Assembly (NCBI GenBank): GCA_030744435.1
Contig: JASLQO010000013.1
Coordinates: 1-64,000, forward strand
Length of the DNA stretch: 64,000 bases
Reading direction: 5' to 3'
DNA from: JASLQO01 sp002327525
Lineage (GTDB): Bacteria > Pseudomonadota > Gammaproteobacteria > Pseudomonadales > Azotimanducaceae
The notes beneath the pieces were generated by a model that was not told the DNA's origin, searched no databases, and saw only the letters and a list, made by a program, of their open reading frames with translations. The stretch's first letter is position 1, and the number at the start of each line of letters is the position of its first letter. A program made the translations under genes and the position numbers. This document shows positions 36,332 to 45,590 of the stretch, one piece after another.

Positions 36332-37453
36332 ATGGAAGATTTCGAGGGGATCCGGCCCTACCTCGATCACGAGGTTGTCGGGGTGTTGGAATCACTGGTC
36401 GCGAACCCGGAACTGCGTGACGCGGTTGCGGGTTTGCGGCTACCAGGACTGAAACGTCTGCTGCCGCCGCTAGCCCGGCAGATCGTCGGCTGGGAATTGA
36501 AACGCCGCACCCGGGGGCTCGAGACGGTGCGGGATGTGCAACTCATGCTAGAAGGCTATGTGGATGCGCTGGTGGAGCAGACCACGTCCGAGTTCAGCGT
36601 ACGCGGACTCGATAGACTGGAAGTGGATCGCGCGTATCTGTTCATCTCCAACCACCGGGACATCGTGATGGATTCGGCGTTCCTTAACCTCGCCATACAC
36701 CGCGCGGGACACCAGACTTCCCGAATAGCGGTGGGTGATAACCTCCTCAGCCGCGCCTTCGCCACTGACCTAATGCGTTTGAACAAGAGTTTTGTGGTGG
36801 AACGTAGTGTCAAAGGGACCAAGGCGGTGTACGCGGCGCTGCACCGCACCTCGAGCTACATCCGTTGTTCCCTCAGCGAGGGCCATTCGGTGTGGATTGC
36901 TCAGCGGGAGGGACGAGCCAAGGATGGCTTCGACCGTACCGATCCCGCGTTGCTGAAGATGCTGGCGTTGGCGTGGCGCAAGGAAATCGAGCACTTTGGT
37001 GATATGTGTCAGCGTATAAGCATCGTACCGGTGTCGGTGAGTTACGAACTCGATCCATGCGATCGGCGCAAGGCTCACGAACTCTGCGTGACGCAAACTC
37101 GGGGAGGTTACGAAAAAACGTCCGATGAAGATCTTATGAGCATCGTCGACGGTATTCTTGGAGAGAAAGGGAGGGTGCACCTGACTTTCGGGAAACCGAT
37201 GCAAGGTTCGTTTCAGGAAGCCGAAGATCTTGCCATTGCGGTCGATGAATGCATCATCGGCGGGCTCGAGATCTTCCCCACCAACGTCGAGGCGGCGCGC
37301 CTGTGCGGACTGGATGTCGCCAACTCACAGCTAGAACCGCTTCCTGGTGTCATGGCCTCGTTCCGCTCGCGGATCGAAAGTACGTCTGAAGCGGAGCGGC
37401 GCTTCCTGCTGGAACAGTACACCAATCCGATTCGGAATCAGCTGTCTCTTTAA
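36332..37453 (+). CDS. PlsB-like glycerol-phosphate acyltransferase family protein
   Basis: A 373-residue acyltransferase with the catalytic HX4D motif NHRDIVMD (near residue 105), the glycerol-phosphate-binding region IAQREGRAKDG, and IVPVSVSYELDP downstream. No clear membrane helix is seen, so it is probably peripheral. Family members esterify the sn-1 or sn-2 position of glycerol-3-phosphate. The length is between short PlsC and long PlsB proteins, so the exact acceptor is uncertain. A strong hairpin follows the stop by 26 bases. Confidence 0.8.
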   Translation: MEDFEGIRPYLDHEVVGVLESLVANPELRDAVAGLRLPGLKRLLPPLARQIVGWELKRRTRGLETVRDVQLMLEGYVDALVEQTTSEFSVRGLDRLEVDRAYLFISNHRDIVMDSAFLNLAIHRAGHQTSRIAVGDNLLSRAFATDLMRLNKSFVVERSVKGTKAVYAALHRTSSYIRCSLSEGHSVWIAQREGRAKDGFDRTDPALLKMLALAWRKEIEHFGDMCQRISIVPVSVSYELDPCDRRKAHELCVTQTRGGYEKTSDEDLMSIVDGILGEKGRVHLTFGKPMQGSFQEAEDLAIAVDECIIGGLEIFPTNVEAARLCGLDVANSQLEPLPGVMASFRSRIESTSEAERRFLLEQYTNPIRNQLSL

Positions 37454-37757
37454 CCTGTCGCGCGCTTGCGCGCGCTCCTTTCCGAACCCCGCAAGGGGGT
37501 TCGGAACGCTCGAGGCCTCGGCTTCGCTCTTGTTCGTCCGCACCCGACGTGTCGGATCAAACCTGGTTGAGATTTGAAGCCTGGCGTTATGGGCGCGTCG
37601 AGATTGGAATGCCGATGTCTCTCTGGGCTTCGGCTCTCGAGCTGTCAGGCAGAACGATCTAGCAGCTTTCCAGGCGCTGGGTCTTGGTTGCGCTACCTCA
37701 CTCCGACATGTCGGCGCGGATGAACCCGAATGAAGTCTCGAGCGGCCAGCACGCGCG
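37454..37757. other. Intergenic between converging genes
   Basis: About 300 bases between the acyltransferase and srkA stops. The first 60 hold GC-rich palindromes (GCGCGCTTGCGCGCGC and the 11-bp hairpin annotated separately). The rest has no convincing gene; the short frames lack family resemblance. Confidence 0.5.
37480..37506 (+). terminator. Strong hairpin after the acyltransferase gene
   Basis: TTCCGAACCCC and GGGGTTCGGAA form a perfect 11-bp stem with a 5-base loop, 26 bases after the stop. No T-run follows on either strand. Placed between convergent genes, it could end transcription from both sides with Rho, or block 3' exonucleases. Confidence 0.55.
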
Positions 37758-38726
37758 TCAGATAGAGAGTGGGGGTTCGTCCAGTGCGGCCTGCTGTTCG
37801 CGCAGTTCCAGTACGTGCTGCGACCAGAAGCGCATGTCTCCGAACCATGGAAACGCGACCGGGAAGGCTGGGTCTTCCCAGCGCCGCGCGATCCACGCGG
37901 CGTGGTACATGATGCGCAGAGTCCTGAGCGGTTCGATCAGCCGTAGTTCGCCGCCATTGAAGTGAAAAAAGGGTTCATAGGCTTCGAGGATGACGTTCAG
38001 TTGACGTTGACGTTCATCGCGGCTGCCGGACAGCAACATCCATAAATCCTGTATGGGCGGACCGGTGGCGCAATCGTCGAAATCGACGAAATTGGGCGTT
38101 TCGTCGCGCCACAGGAGGTTGCCCATGTGACAGTCGCCGTGGATCCGCATGCCCGGATCGGCCGGCCAGAGGTCGGTGATGCGGTCGAGCAGATGCTCTG
38201 TGATGGAAGCGTAGGCCTCCGACATCTCCACGGGAATCCAGTCGTTCTCAATGAGGTAGGTGCGGCTGTCGAATCCGAAGCGCTGGTAATCCAGGGTAAC
38301 GCGGTGCTCGAAATCGGCGGTGGCGCCGTATGCGTGAATGCGCGCAAGCGTCCTGGCCAATACCTTGAGGTTGTCCTCGATCTCGAGATCGGGCGGTCTG
38401 CCACCCTGACGCGGGTATACGGCAAAGCGGTGTCCCTCGTAGGGAAACAGGGATATGTCGTTTCTGACAAGTGGGGCAACACAGGGCAGCTCCGCTTCTG
38501 TGAGTTCGAGCGTAAAGGTATGCTCCTCAAGGATCTGTGCATCGCTCCAGCGCCCCGGCCGGTAGAATTTCGTGACGACGAACGAGTCGTCTTCCAATTC
38601 GACCTGATAGACACGGTTCTCGAAACTGTTCAGCGCAAGCAGACTGCCGGTGGGGCGGAAACCCACGTCCTCCAGGGCATCGAGGATGACGTCAGGCGAC
38701 AGGTTAAAAAACGGCTGGTCAGTCAC
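37758..38726 (-). CDS. srkA: Stress response kinase A (YihE family)
   Basis: A 322-residue Ser/Thr kinase of the aminoglycoside-phosphotransferase fold. Signatures are NSFENRVYQVELED, IHGDCHMGN (H196-N203) and VDFDDCATGPPIQDLW. In E. coli SrkA counteracts stress-induced cell death and is tied to the Cpx response. Here its ATG lies 8 bases inside the end of modC, so it is the last gene of the comF-modABC run. A functional link to molybdate uptake is not obvious; the coupling may only be for expression. Confidence 0.9.
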   Translation of the reverse strand: MTDQPFFNLSPDVILDALEDVGFRPTGSLLALNSFENRVYQVELEDDSFVVTKFYRPGRWSDAQILEEHTFTLELTEAELPCVAPLVRNDISLFPYEGHRFAVYPRQGGRPPDLEIEDNLKVLARTLARIHAYGATADFEHRVTLDYQRFGFDSRTYLIENDWIPVEMSEAYASITEHLLDRITDLWPADPGMRIHGDCHMGNLLWRDETPNFVDFDDCATGPPIQDLWMLLSGSRDERQRQLNVILEAYEPFFHFNGGELRLIEPLRTLRIMYHAAWIARRWEDPAFPVAFPWFGDMRFWSQHVLELREQQAALDEPPLSI

Positions 38727-39783
38727 GCCGGGGCTCCAGGGCCACTGATTTGATCATTGCGAATATCTCCTTACCCGGGCCGAGACGCATGCGCTCGGCC
38801 GAGAGCGTAGTGATGCGCGCGCGCAGTGTCTGATCGGCACAATCCAGATCGACGGTGACATCTCCGTTGGGTGCCGTAGTGAGATCGGTGATGGTCACCG
38901 GAAGCACGTTCAGCACGCTCGTGTCGGCGGGGTGGGTGCTTGCCAGTGCCACGTCGCGCGCAGGTATCTGCACTCGCACCATCTTGCCGTGATCCTCCAC
39001 ATTGCCCCGTATCCAGATTGCGGCATCACCAATACGCAGTTCCGAGAGATCGTGTTCGTTGTGATAGCGCACAAACGTGCAATCGAGAATCGTGCCCACT
39101 TCGATGAGCGGTGAAAGAGGATGATCGAGATGTGCGGCGACCTCTTCAGGCCGCCCGCTGCCGATGATGTGTCCGCCCTCCATGACTAGCAGGTGATCCG
39201 CGATCTGCAGCACTTCGGTCAGACTGTGGGTGACGTAGATCACCGGTTGTCCGGCAGCGCGGCACACCTGTGCGACGAGCGGTGCAAGATCCGCGCGTGC
39301 GATGGGATCCAGACTCGCCAGCGGTTCGTCCAGCATCCAGAGCTTCGCCGGCTTGAGAAATGCACGGGCGAGTGCCACGCGCTGTTGCTCGCCACCGGAC
39401 AGCCTATCGGGGTATCTGCGCGACAGGGAAGCAAGGCCGAACCGTTCGATCGCCAGGTGCGTATCACCGCCGCCCGGCACGCAGCGCAGATTGCCCAGTA
39501 CGGAAAGGTGTGGGAAGAGCATTGGATGTTGCGGCACCATGGTAATGGGACGTTCGTGGGGAGGTCGCCATACGTGTGCGCCCTGCCAGCAATCCCCGTC
39601 GAACTCGACCTCGAAGTCCTCGTGTCGATCGAGTCCGGCCAGCAGCCGCAACAACGAGGTCTTACCGCAGCCGGATGCGCCGATGACGGCCGTAATCCCC
39701 GCGGTCGGCAGTTTGGCATCGATATCCAGTTTGAACTGGGGGCAGGTGCCGAGGTCCACGGTGCCGCGAACGTCAAGGCTCAT
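38719..39783 (-). CDS. modC: Molybdate ABC transporter ATPase
   Basis: A 354-residue ModC. Walker A is GASGCGKT (35-42), the signature is LSGGEQQRVALARA, Walker B is LWMLDEP and the switch histidine is in VIYVTHSLTE. The C-terminal ~130 residues form the molybdate-binding MOP/TOBE region (VRVQIPARDVALAS). It powers molybdate import with ModB. It overlaps modB by ATGA (39780-39783) and srkA by 8 bases. Confidence 0.93.
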   Translation of the reverse strand: MSLDVRGTVDLGTCPQFKLDIDAKLPTAGITAVIGASGCGKTSLLRLLAGLDRHEDFEVEFDGDCWQGAHVWRPPHERPITMVPQHPMLFPHLSVLGNLRCVPGGGDTHLAIERFGLASLSRRYPDRLSGGEQQRVALARAFLKPAKLWMLDEPLASLDPIARADLAPLVAQVCRAAGQPVIYVTHSLTEVLQIADHLLVMEGGHIIGSGRPEEVAAHLDHPLSPLIEVGTILDCTFVRYHNEHDLSELRIGDAAIWIRGNVEDHGKMVRVQIPARDVALASTHPADTSVLNVLPVTITDLTTAPNGDVTVDLDCADQTLRARITTLSAERMRLGPGKEIFAMIKSVALEPRRD

Positions 39784-40445
39784 GATTCACGCCTCAAGTA
39801 AGCATAGGTGAACGTGAGGGTGATCAACGAGATGAGCAGAAGAATGCCAGCCGTGAGATGCGCGCTCGCGTAGTTGAGTGCTTCCACCTGATCGAACAGC
39901 AATATCGAAAGAACCCTCGTCTCACCGGGAATGTTGCCGCCGATCATCAGCACGATGCCGAATTCGCCAATCGTGTGAGCGAATCCCAGAACGGCACCCG
40001 CGAGCAGCGCCCGCCGATGTACGGGCAAAACGATGCGTAAAAACCGCTGGCGCGGGCTGAAGCCAAGCACGCTCGCGGCATCCAGCAGACCAGGTTCGGT
40101 GGTTCTGAAACTTGCCGCGATGGGTTGCGCCACGAACGGTAGCGAATAGACGACGGAGCCGATCACGAGGGCAGAGAACGTGAAGGCCAGTGATTCCCCG
40201 GTGGCTGTATGCCAGAGACCGCCGAGTATGCCGTCACGCGACATGAAGAGCAGCAGATAGAAACCCAGCACGGTCGGCGGCAACACCAACGGCAGCGCCA
40301 CCAGCGCTTCGACCAGGGGCCGCACCGGGTGGCGGGTGCGTGCGAGCCACCACGCCAGTGGCGGCGTGAGCAGCATGAGGCAGGCGGTGGTGATGGCGGC
40401 CAGCGACGCGGTAACGGCGAGGCTCTGCAACAGGTCTGGGTTCAT
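39780..40445 (-). CDS. modB: Molybdate ABC transporter permease
   Basis: A 221-residue inner-membrane permease with five to six helices. The EAA loop contacting ModC reads DAASVLGFSPRQRFLRIVLP, and LPLVLPPTVLGFYLL and HTIGEFGIVLMIGGNIPGET are ModB signatures. ATG 40445 gives an ATGA overlap with the modA stop. The frame stays open upstream within modA but without family resemblance. Confidence 0.93.
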   Translation of the reverse strand: MNPDLLQSLAVTASLAAITTACLMLLTPPLAWWLARTRHPVRPLVEALVALPLVLPPTVLGFYLLLFMSRDGILGGLWHTATGESLAFTFSALVIGSVVYSLPFVAQPIAASFRTTEPGLLDAASVLGFSPRQRFLRIVLPVHRRALLAGAVLGFAHTIGEFGIVLMIGGNIPGETRVLSILLFDQVEALNYASAHLTAGILLLISLITLTFTYAYLRRES

Positions 40446-41176
40446 GGCGCGATGGGTCGATAACCGAATCCAGCGAGCCGGAGCTGAGTGTCCGGGTGGA
40501 TCAGGAACGCGATCAGCCTTTGCGCCTCGTCCCGGTCGGTGATTCGAACCGCGAACTGTTCGATCGGCGAGTGGATATTTTCGGGGCAGAGCCACATCTC
40601 CTTCTCGGAAACCTGCTGCGTGACCAGCTGGCTCAGCGCTACGAATCCCAGGTCCACGGCACCGGAGCTGACGAAATGAAAAGCCTGGCTGACATTGGTG
40701 CCGAGTACCGGCGGATTGTCCTCGGGACGCCACAGGTCGATCGACTCGAGACAATCGCGGGCGGCCCGGCCGTATGGCGCCAGTTCCGGGTTGGCCATGG
40801 TGTAGCGTTTTGATTTCACCATGGCGGGATCGGCCGTGACGCCTGGTGTCCACAACGCCACCCGACCCACGGCGTAGGGTCTGACCTGCCCAGGGGCGAC
40901 CCCTTCCACCACCAGCTGTAGGGGACGCTCCCGATCAGCTGAGAGAAATACATCGAACGGCGCGCCCTGGAGTATTTGTGCTGCCAGCAAGCCACTCGAT
41001 CCGTATGTCGCGACAACTCCGAGATCACCCGGCAGCTCCCGGCTCAGCTGTTCGAATGCAGCGCGGAAATTGGCCGCCACGGCCACGCGAAGACGCACAC
41101 CATCTTCCGATGCGTGGGTGCGCGGCACGACGAGCATGCCTGTCAGCAGTATCAGAGCCAGGGCAACTCGGCTCAT
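40442..41176 (-). CDS. modA: Molybdate-binding periplasmic protein
   Basis: A 244-residue substrate-binding protein with a signal peptide (ALALILLTGMLVVPRTHA). Typical blocks are VAVAANFRAAFEQLS, TYGSSGLLAAQILQGAPFDVFLSAD and GAVDLGFVALSQL. It captures molybdate or tungstate for ModBC. GGAGGTCC precedes ATG 41176. Only 36 bases separate it from comF upstream. I saw no ModE-type operator or Mo-cofactor riboswitch in that gap. Confidence 0.92.
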   Translation of the reverse strand: MSRVALALILLTGMLVVPRTHASEDGVRLRVAVAANFRAAFEQLSRELPGDLGVVATYGSSGLLAAQILQGAPFDVFLSADRERPLQLVVEGVAPGQVRPYAVGRVALWTPGVTADPAMVKSKRYTMANPELAPYGRAARDCLESIDLWRPEDNPPVLGTNVSQAFHFVSSGAVDLGFVALSQLVTQQVSEKEMWLCPENIHSPIEQFAVRITDRDEAQRLIAFLIHPDTQLRLAGFGYRPIAP

Positions 41177-41212
41177 ATGGACCTCCAGTGAGGATGCGCA
41201 GTCTACCAGTTG

Positions 41213-41911
41213 TTACCGTGAGAGCGTGGCACGGGCAGCCACCCAGACATCCACCCGTCCGGCACCGGCCTGGAGCAACGTGCGTGCGATTTCGGTGGTC
41301 GTGGCGGTTGTCGTCATCACGTCGTCGACGATGGCGACGTGAGCAGGCGGAGCCTCGGTCACCTCGAACACATCCCGCAGGTTGCGCAGACGTACGGTGC
41401 GCGTCAGACCCTGTTGCGGCATCGTATGTCGATTGCGCACGACGAGACCTGCCGTGAGCGGGATGCATAACGTGCGGGCGAGTGGATGTGCTAGCAGCAG
41501 AGCCTGATTGTGCCCGCGCCTGATCAGTCGCCGACGTGACAAGGGTACGGGTATCAGGACATCCGGGCGACAGTCGAAAATGCGTTCCTGTAGATACCGC
41601 GTGGTGAGTGTGGCGAGAATGTTGGTGTAGACCGGATGCCCGGAGAACTTCATCGCGTGTACCCAGTTGCTCACGGGCGGCTGATAGATCAGCGGCGCAA
41701 ACGCGGCGGTGAAGGGGGGTAGGTCTTTCACGCACCGGATGCATTCGTGTCCTTGTGCGGGAAGTGGCAATGCGCACTTCGTGCAGGCGAAATGATTCCA
41801 CGGGAGCGCCGCTGTGCAGTGTGGACAGAGATCGAGATCCGTGTAGGTATGCAGTTCGCACTCAACGCATACCCTCGGCAGTACGCTATCCAGCCAGCTG
41901 AGATTAGCCAT
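41213..41911 (-). CDS. comF: ComF-family phosphoribosyltransferase-like protein
   Basis: A 232-residue ComF protein. N-terminal cysteine pairs (CVECELH, CPHC, CTKC, CIRC) form a double zinc ribbon, followed by a phosphoribosyltransferase fold with the PRPP loop HVAIVDDVMTTTATTTE. ComF is needed for natural transformation in several bacteria, acting in the cytoplasm on incoming single-stranded DNA. It opens the comF-modABC-srkA run. No other competence genes are in the window. Confidence 0.88.
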   Translation of the reverse strand: MANLSWLDSVLPRVCVECELHTYTDLDLCPHCTAALPWNHFACTKCALPLPAQGHECIRCVKDLPPFTAAFAPLIYQPPVSNWVHAMKFSGHPVYTNILATLTTRYLQERIFDCRPDVLIPVPLSRRRLIRRGHNQALLLAHPLARTLCIPLTAGLVVRNRHTMPQQGLTRTVRLRNLRDVFEVTEAPPAHVAIVDDVMTTTATTTEIARTLLQAGAGRVDVWVAARATLSR

Positions 41912-42068
41912 CCGGGAATTGTGGTGAATCGTGGTGGAATGCGAAGTGGGAGATGGCGCACATTCATCGTGCGAATCTCATCCTTTAAGCGTTTCACACG
42001 ATGCCCGGGCCCGGGTACGGCCGGGTAGAATAGCAATCCCTTCGACCGCCAGGCACGGAGCGCCGGTT

Positions 42069-43841
42069 ATGCCAATCAACACCCGCAATGCACGTTTTCT
42101 GATACACGATGTATTCGATTTTCCCGCTCACTACGCGGCACTGGAAATGGCGAATGCGCCGGAAGCCGACCTGCTCGATGCCATTCTCGAGGAGGCCGCG
42201 CGATTTTCCGAAAACGAACTCAGGCCACTGAACCAGATCGGTGATCAGCAGGGGTGTCGCCTGCAGGAAGGTGAAGTGATCACCCCGCAGGGATTCGCCG
42301 AGGCGTACGCGGCCTACGTCGAGGGCGGCTGGCCGAGCCTGATCGGCGCGGCTCGATACGGTGGTCAGGAATTGCCTGAGAGTGTGGCGTTGTTCGTCGA
42401 AGACATGACCTGCACCGCCAATCTCGCCTGGTCGATGTATTCAGGGCTCTCGCGGGGTGTACAGGAGGCGCTCACGGCGCACGGCGGTGAACGGCAGAAA
42501 CAGGATTTCCTGCCGCCGCTCATCAGCGGTGCCTGGACCGGGACGATGTGCCTCACGGAATCGCACGCGGGATCTGACGTCGGGCTCGTGCGCACGAAAG
42601 CGCAAGCCAATGCGGATGGCACCTATGTCATCACGGGTACCAAGATATTCATCTCTGCGGGCGAGCACGATCTCGCCGAAAACATCGTCCATCTGGTGCT
42701 CGCCCGCATCGACGGGTCCCCGGACGGAACGCGGGGTATCTCGATGTTCGTGGTGCCGAAGATTGACCTAGACGGCACGCCCAACAACGTGGTTTGCAGC
42801 GCGTTGGAAGACAAGATGGGCATCCACGGCAATGCAACTTGCGTCATGAACTTCGACGGCGCACGCGGTTACCTGGTTGGCGAGCCCGATGCCGGTATGT
42901 CGTACATGTTCACCATGATGAACGCCGCGAGGCTCGTGGTTGGGTTGCAGGGTGTGTGCCTTGCCCAGGCCTCCCACGAACTGGCGGCCACCTATGCCCA
43001 GGAACGGGTGCAGATGCGCTCCCTCAATGGCCCCTCGCGACCGGACCTGCCGGCCGATCCGATTCTGGTGCATCCAGATGTGCGGCGCATGCTGCTGACT
43101 CAGAAAGCCTTCGTCGAGGGAGGGAGGGCGCTGGTCTACCATGTGGGGCAACTGCTCGAGATCGCTGAACACGCCAGTGACGACGAACAGCGCCGGCTCG
43201 CGGATGAGGAGGCCGATTTTCTCACTCCGATCGTAAAGGGGTTCCTCACCGAGGTGTGCTTCGAGGCGGTCAATCACGGCGTTCAGATATTCGGTGGACA
43301 CGGCTATATAAGCGAGACGGGCGTGGAACAGCACGTACGCGATGCACGCATCACGCTCATCTACGAGGGCACCACCCAGATTCAGGGGCTCGACCTACTC
43401 GGCCGCAAGGTATTGATGACCCAGGGAGTTGGTCTGATGCACGTACTCGGCAGGATGAACGCGCTTGCGCAAGAGCTGGCCGCGCACGCGGATGCCGATC
43501 TCGGTCGATTCGGCGGCCAGTTGTCGACGCTCGGCGAGGAATGGGCCACGCTTTCCATGGAACTCGGATCTCGCGCCGGGAAGGACGCGAACGAAATAGG
43601 CGCTGCCGCGGTGGATTACCTGTTCTACAGCGGATATATAGTACTCGGCTATCTCTGGGCCCGAATGGCGCTGGTAGCGTGCGCAAGCGAAGTGATGGAA
43701 GCGGGAGCGAAAGCCACCTGCCGCTTCTACTTCGAGCGCCTTCTGCCTAGAATCGCCGCCCACAAAGCAGCCATAGAAGCCGGAGCGGGTAGTCTGATGG
43801 ACGTCAGCGACGAGGCCATAACGTCTGGGTACGGCGCGTGA
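42069..43841 (+). CDS. Long acyl-CoA dehydrogenase (DmdC-like)
   Basis: A 590-residue acyl-CoA dehydrogenase with the extended C-terminal domain of the DmdC/FadE5-like class. Motifs are FSENELRPLNQIGDQQGCR, MCLTESHAGSDVGLVRTKA, GTKIFISAGEHDL, IFGGHGYISETGVEQHVRDARI and the catalytic-glutamate block IYEGTTQIQGLDLLGRK. The C-terminal helices continue to FYFERLLPRIAAHK. It could oxidise medium/long acyl-CoA or 3-methylmercaptopropionyl-CoA. ATG 42069 is the first sensible start. A ruined paralogue follows 40 bases later. Confidence 0.9.
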   Translation: MPINTRNARFLIHDVFDFPAHYAALEMANAPEADLLDAILEEAARFSENELRPLNQIGDQQGCRLQEGEVITPQGFAEAYAAYVEGGWPSLIGAARYGGQELPESVALFVEDMTCTANLAWSMYSGLSRGVQEALTAHGGERQKQDFLPPLISGAWTGTMCLTESHAGSDVGLVRTKAQANADGTYVITGTKIFISAGEHDLAENIVHLVLARIDGSPDGTRGISMFVVPKIDLDGTPNNVVCSALEDKMGIHGNATCVMNFDGARGYLVGEPDAGMSYMFTMMNAARLVVGLQGVCLAQASHELAATYAQERVQMRSLNGPSRPDLPADPILVHPDVRRMLLTQKAFVEGGRALVYHVGQLLEIAEHASDDEQRRLADEEADFLTPIVKGFLTEVCFEAVNHGVQIFGGHGYISETGVEQHVRDARITLIYEGTTQIQGLDLLGRKVLMTQGVGLMHVLGRMNALAQELAAHADADLGRFGGQLSTLGEEWATLSMELGSRAGKDANEIGAAAVDYLFYSGYIVLGYLWARMALVACASEVMEAGAKATCRFYFERLLPRIAAHKAAIEAGAGSLMDVSDEAITSGYGA

Positions 43842-43881
43842 ACCACACACCCGGACGGGCTGGGAACAAGGAGGACGAACT

Positions 43882-44955
43882 TTGGAATATCAACCCCCGC
43901 AGCGGGACGCATCGCAAGCGAGGTGATGGCGCCGGTCAACCGGAGCGGCGATGCCGCGGGTTGTGTCCGGGATAATGGCTCTATGAGCGCGCCCGAGGGG
44001 TTTCAGGCGGCTTATGAGGAAATTGCGCAGGGCGGCTGGCTTGGCCTGTCAGGCAATCCGGAGTTCGGCGGTCGGGGGATGCCGAAGATGCTCGGCTGCT
44101 TGGTCGAAGAGATGTTCTGGGGTGCGAACAGCGCCCCGTATCTCTACGGTAGCCTGACGGTCGGCGCCTGCATATGTCTCGATACGCATGGCAGCGATGA
44201 ACAGCGCACCACCTACCTGCCCAGGTTTTACAGCGGCGAGTGGTCGGGCACCATAGGTCTGACCGAGGTCCATGTCGGTAGCGACCTCGGCATCATCCGC
44301 ACGCGCGCGGTGTTCGTGGGCATGCAGCTCGACCGCGCCAAGTACCTTGATGACACGCGTGCACGGGCCCTGTCGGAACTGCTCACAGCCGTTGCCGAAG
44401 CTTTCCTGACAGACCACGGGTTCGATTGTGCGGTGATGGGTCAGCGGGTGTTCGGCGGACACGGATACATCAAGCAATGGGGTGCCGAGCAGATCGTGCG
44501 GGATGGGTGTATCGCACGGATTTGCGAGGGTACGAATGGCATTCAGGCGCTGGATCTGATCGGCCGGAAGGTACTGCGCGACGAGCGACGTACGCTGCGC
44601 GGTTTCTTGGACTTCATGCGCGAGGAAGCGGTTCCCGAGCACTTCCAGGCGCAACTGCATAGCGCGTTGGATGCGTTTGGTGCGAGCCACGGCATCGGTC
44701 GTTGAGAGAGCCAGGGAGCAACCCCACCTGCTGGGTGGCGTGTCTGCGGACTACCTCGATCTGCTGGGGTACGCCATATACGGCTGGTTGTGGGCGCGTA
44801 TGGTCGCGCACGCACCGGACGATGCATTTGGTGAGGCCAAGCGTCTGACGGCCGCTTTCTACTTCGAACGCGTACTGCCGAGAACGACAGTGCTCAACAA
44901 GAGTATTCACTCTTCCGGTAAGGCGCTGTCGGCATTTCCTGATGAGGCATTCTGA
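43882..44955 (+). pseudogene. Tandem acyl-CoA dehydrogenase paralogue, heavily deleted
   Basis: A paralogue of the gene just upstream. A strong AAGGAGG precedes TTG 43882, which begins (M)EYQPPQRD as in intact family members. About 40 codons are then missing and the frame changes to RIASEVMAPVNRSGDAAGC. After GSDLGIIRTRA roughly 150 residues are missing; VFVGMQLDRAKYLDD to VFGGHGYIKQWGAEQIVRD and CEGTNGIQALDLIGRK follow. A stop at 44705 is bypassed only by a shift into LLGYAIYGWLWARMVAH...FYFERVLPR. At least two deletions and two frame changes. Confidence 0.85.
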
Positions 44956-44969
44956 ACGGAACTCGATTC

Positions 44970-45590
44970 TTACGGACAGGGATGCGCGTCGCTGCTGGCC
45001 TCGCAGAGATGGATGGCGCGCAGATACAGCGCCCAGGAGGCGATGTCGGTTTGCAGCGCAGTACCGGGCCCGCCCGCGATAGCCTCGCCCCGACGGGCAC
45101 GCGCGATGACGTAGAAGCGCTCATTGCCCCGGATGGACTTCACCATGGTGATCTGGTCGTGGCGGTCGGCGGGGTGATTTTCGCAGACAAAGAGACGGGT
45201 CGATGTCGCATAGCCGTTCTCGAATCCCGCGGAGATCCCGCCATCGCTGAAATGCTTGCAACCCTGCGCCTGATCGTGAGCAAGACCCTGCATGAACTCG
45301 ATCGGGTCCGGTAGTATGCGCGCGGTAAATGCTTCGAACCTCACTTTGTTGCGCCAGTCGCGGCTCTCGTGCGCCGGTACGAACTCCACGATGCGCAGCC
45401 GGGTGGTTTGTTTGAAGTATGTCTGCAACCAGCCTTCCGGAGCGGCGGCGAGCAATTGCTCGTTCGGACGGTTGCCGGCACCGTCTCTGAAATGGGATTT
45501 CCGTTCGGTGGGAGGCTCGGCCGCTGCCTGAACGTAGAACAGCAATGTCACAATGGTGAGTACCCGGTGCAATCCCCGGTCAGAACACAT
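44970..45590 (-). CDS. Exported protein of unknown function
   Basis: A 206-residue protein with a signal peptide (VLTIVTLLFYVQAAA|EPP). The mature part is mixed alpha/beta, with LRIVEFVPAHESRDWRNKVRFEAF, a CENHPADRHDQITMVKSIRGNERFYVIARARR core and several cysteines, suggesting a periplasmic binding or scaffold protein. I do not recognise a family. ATG 45590 lies 11 bases inside the nucleoside hydrolase 3' end; the longer frame has no signal peptide. It is the last gene of the mpl operon. Confidence 0.65.
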   Translation of the reverse strand: MCSDRGLHRVLTIVTLLFYVQAAAEPPTERKSHFRDGAGNRPNEQLLAAAPEGWLQTYFKQTTRLRIVEFVPAHESRDWRNKVRFEAFTARILPDPIEFMQGLAHDQAQGCKHFSDGGISAGFENGYATSTRLFVCENHPADRHDQITMVKSIRGNERFYVIARARRGEAIAGGPGTALQTDIASWALYLRAIHLCEASSDAHPCP

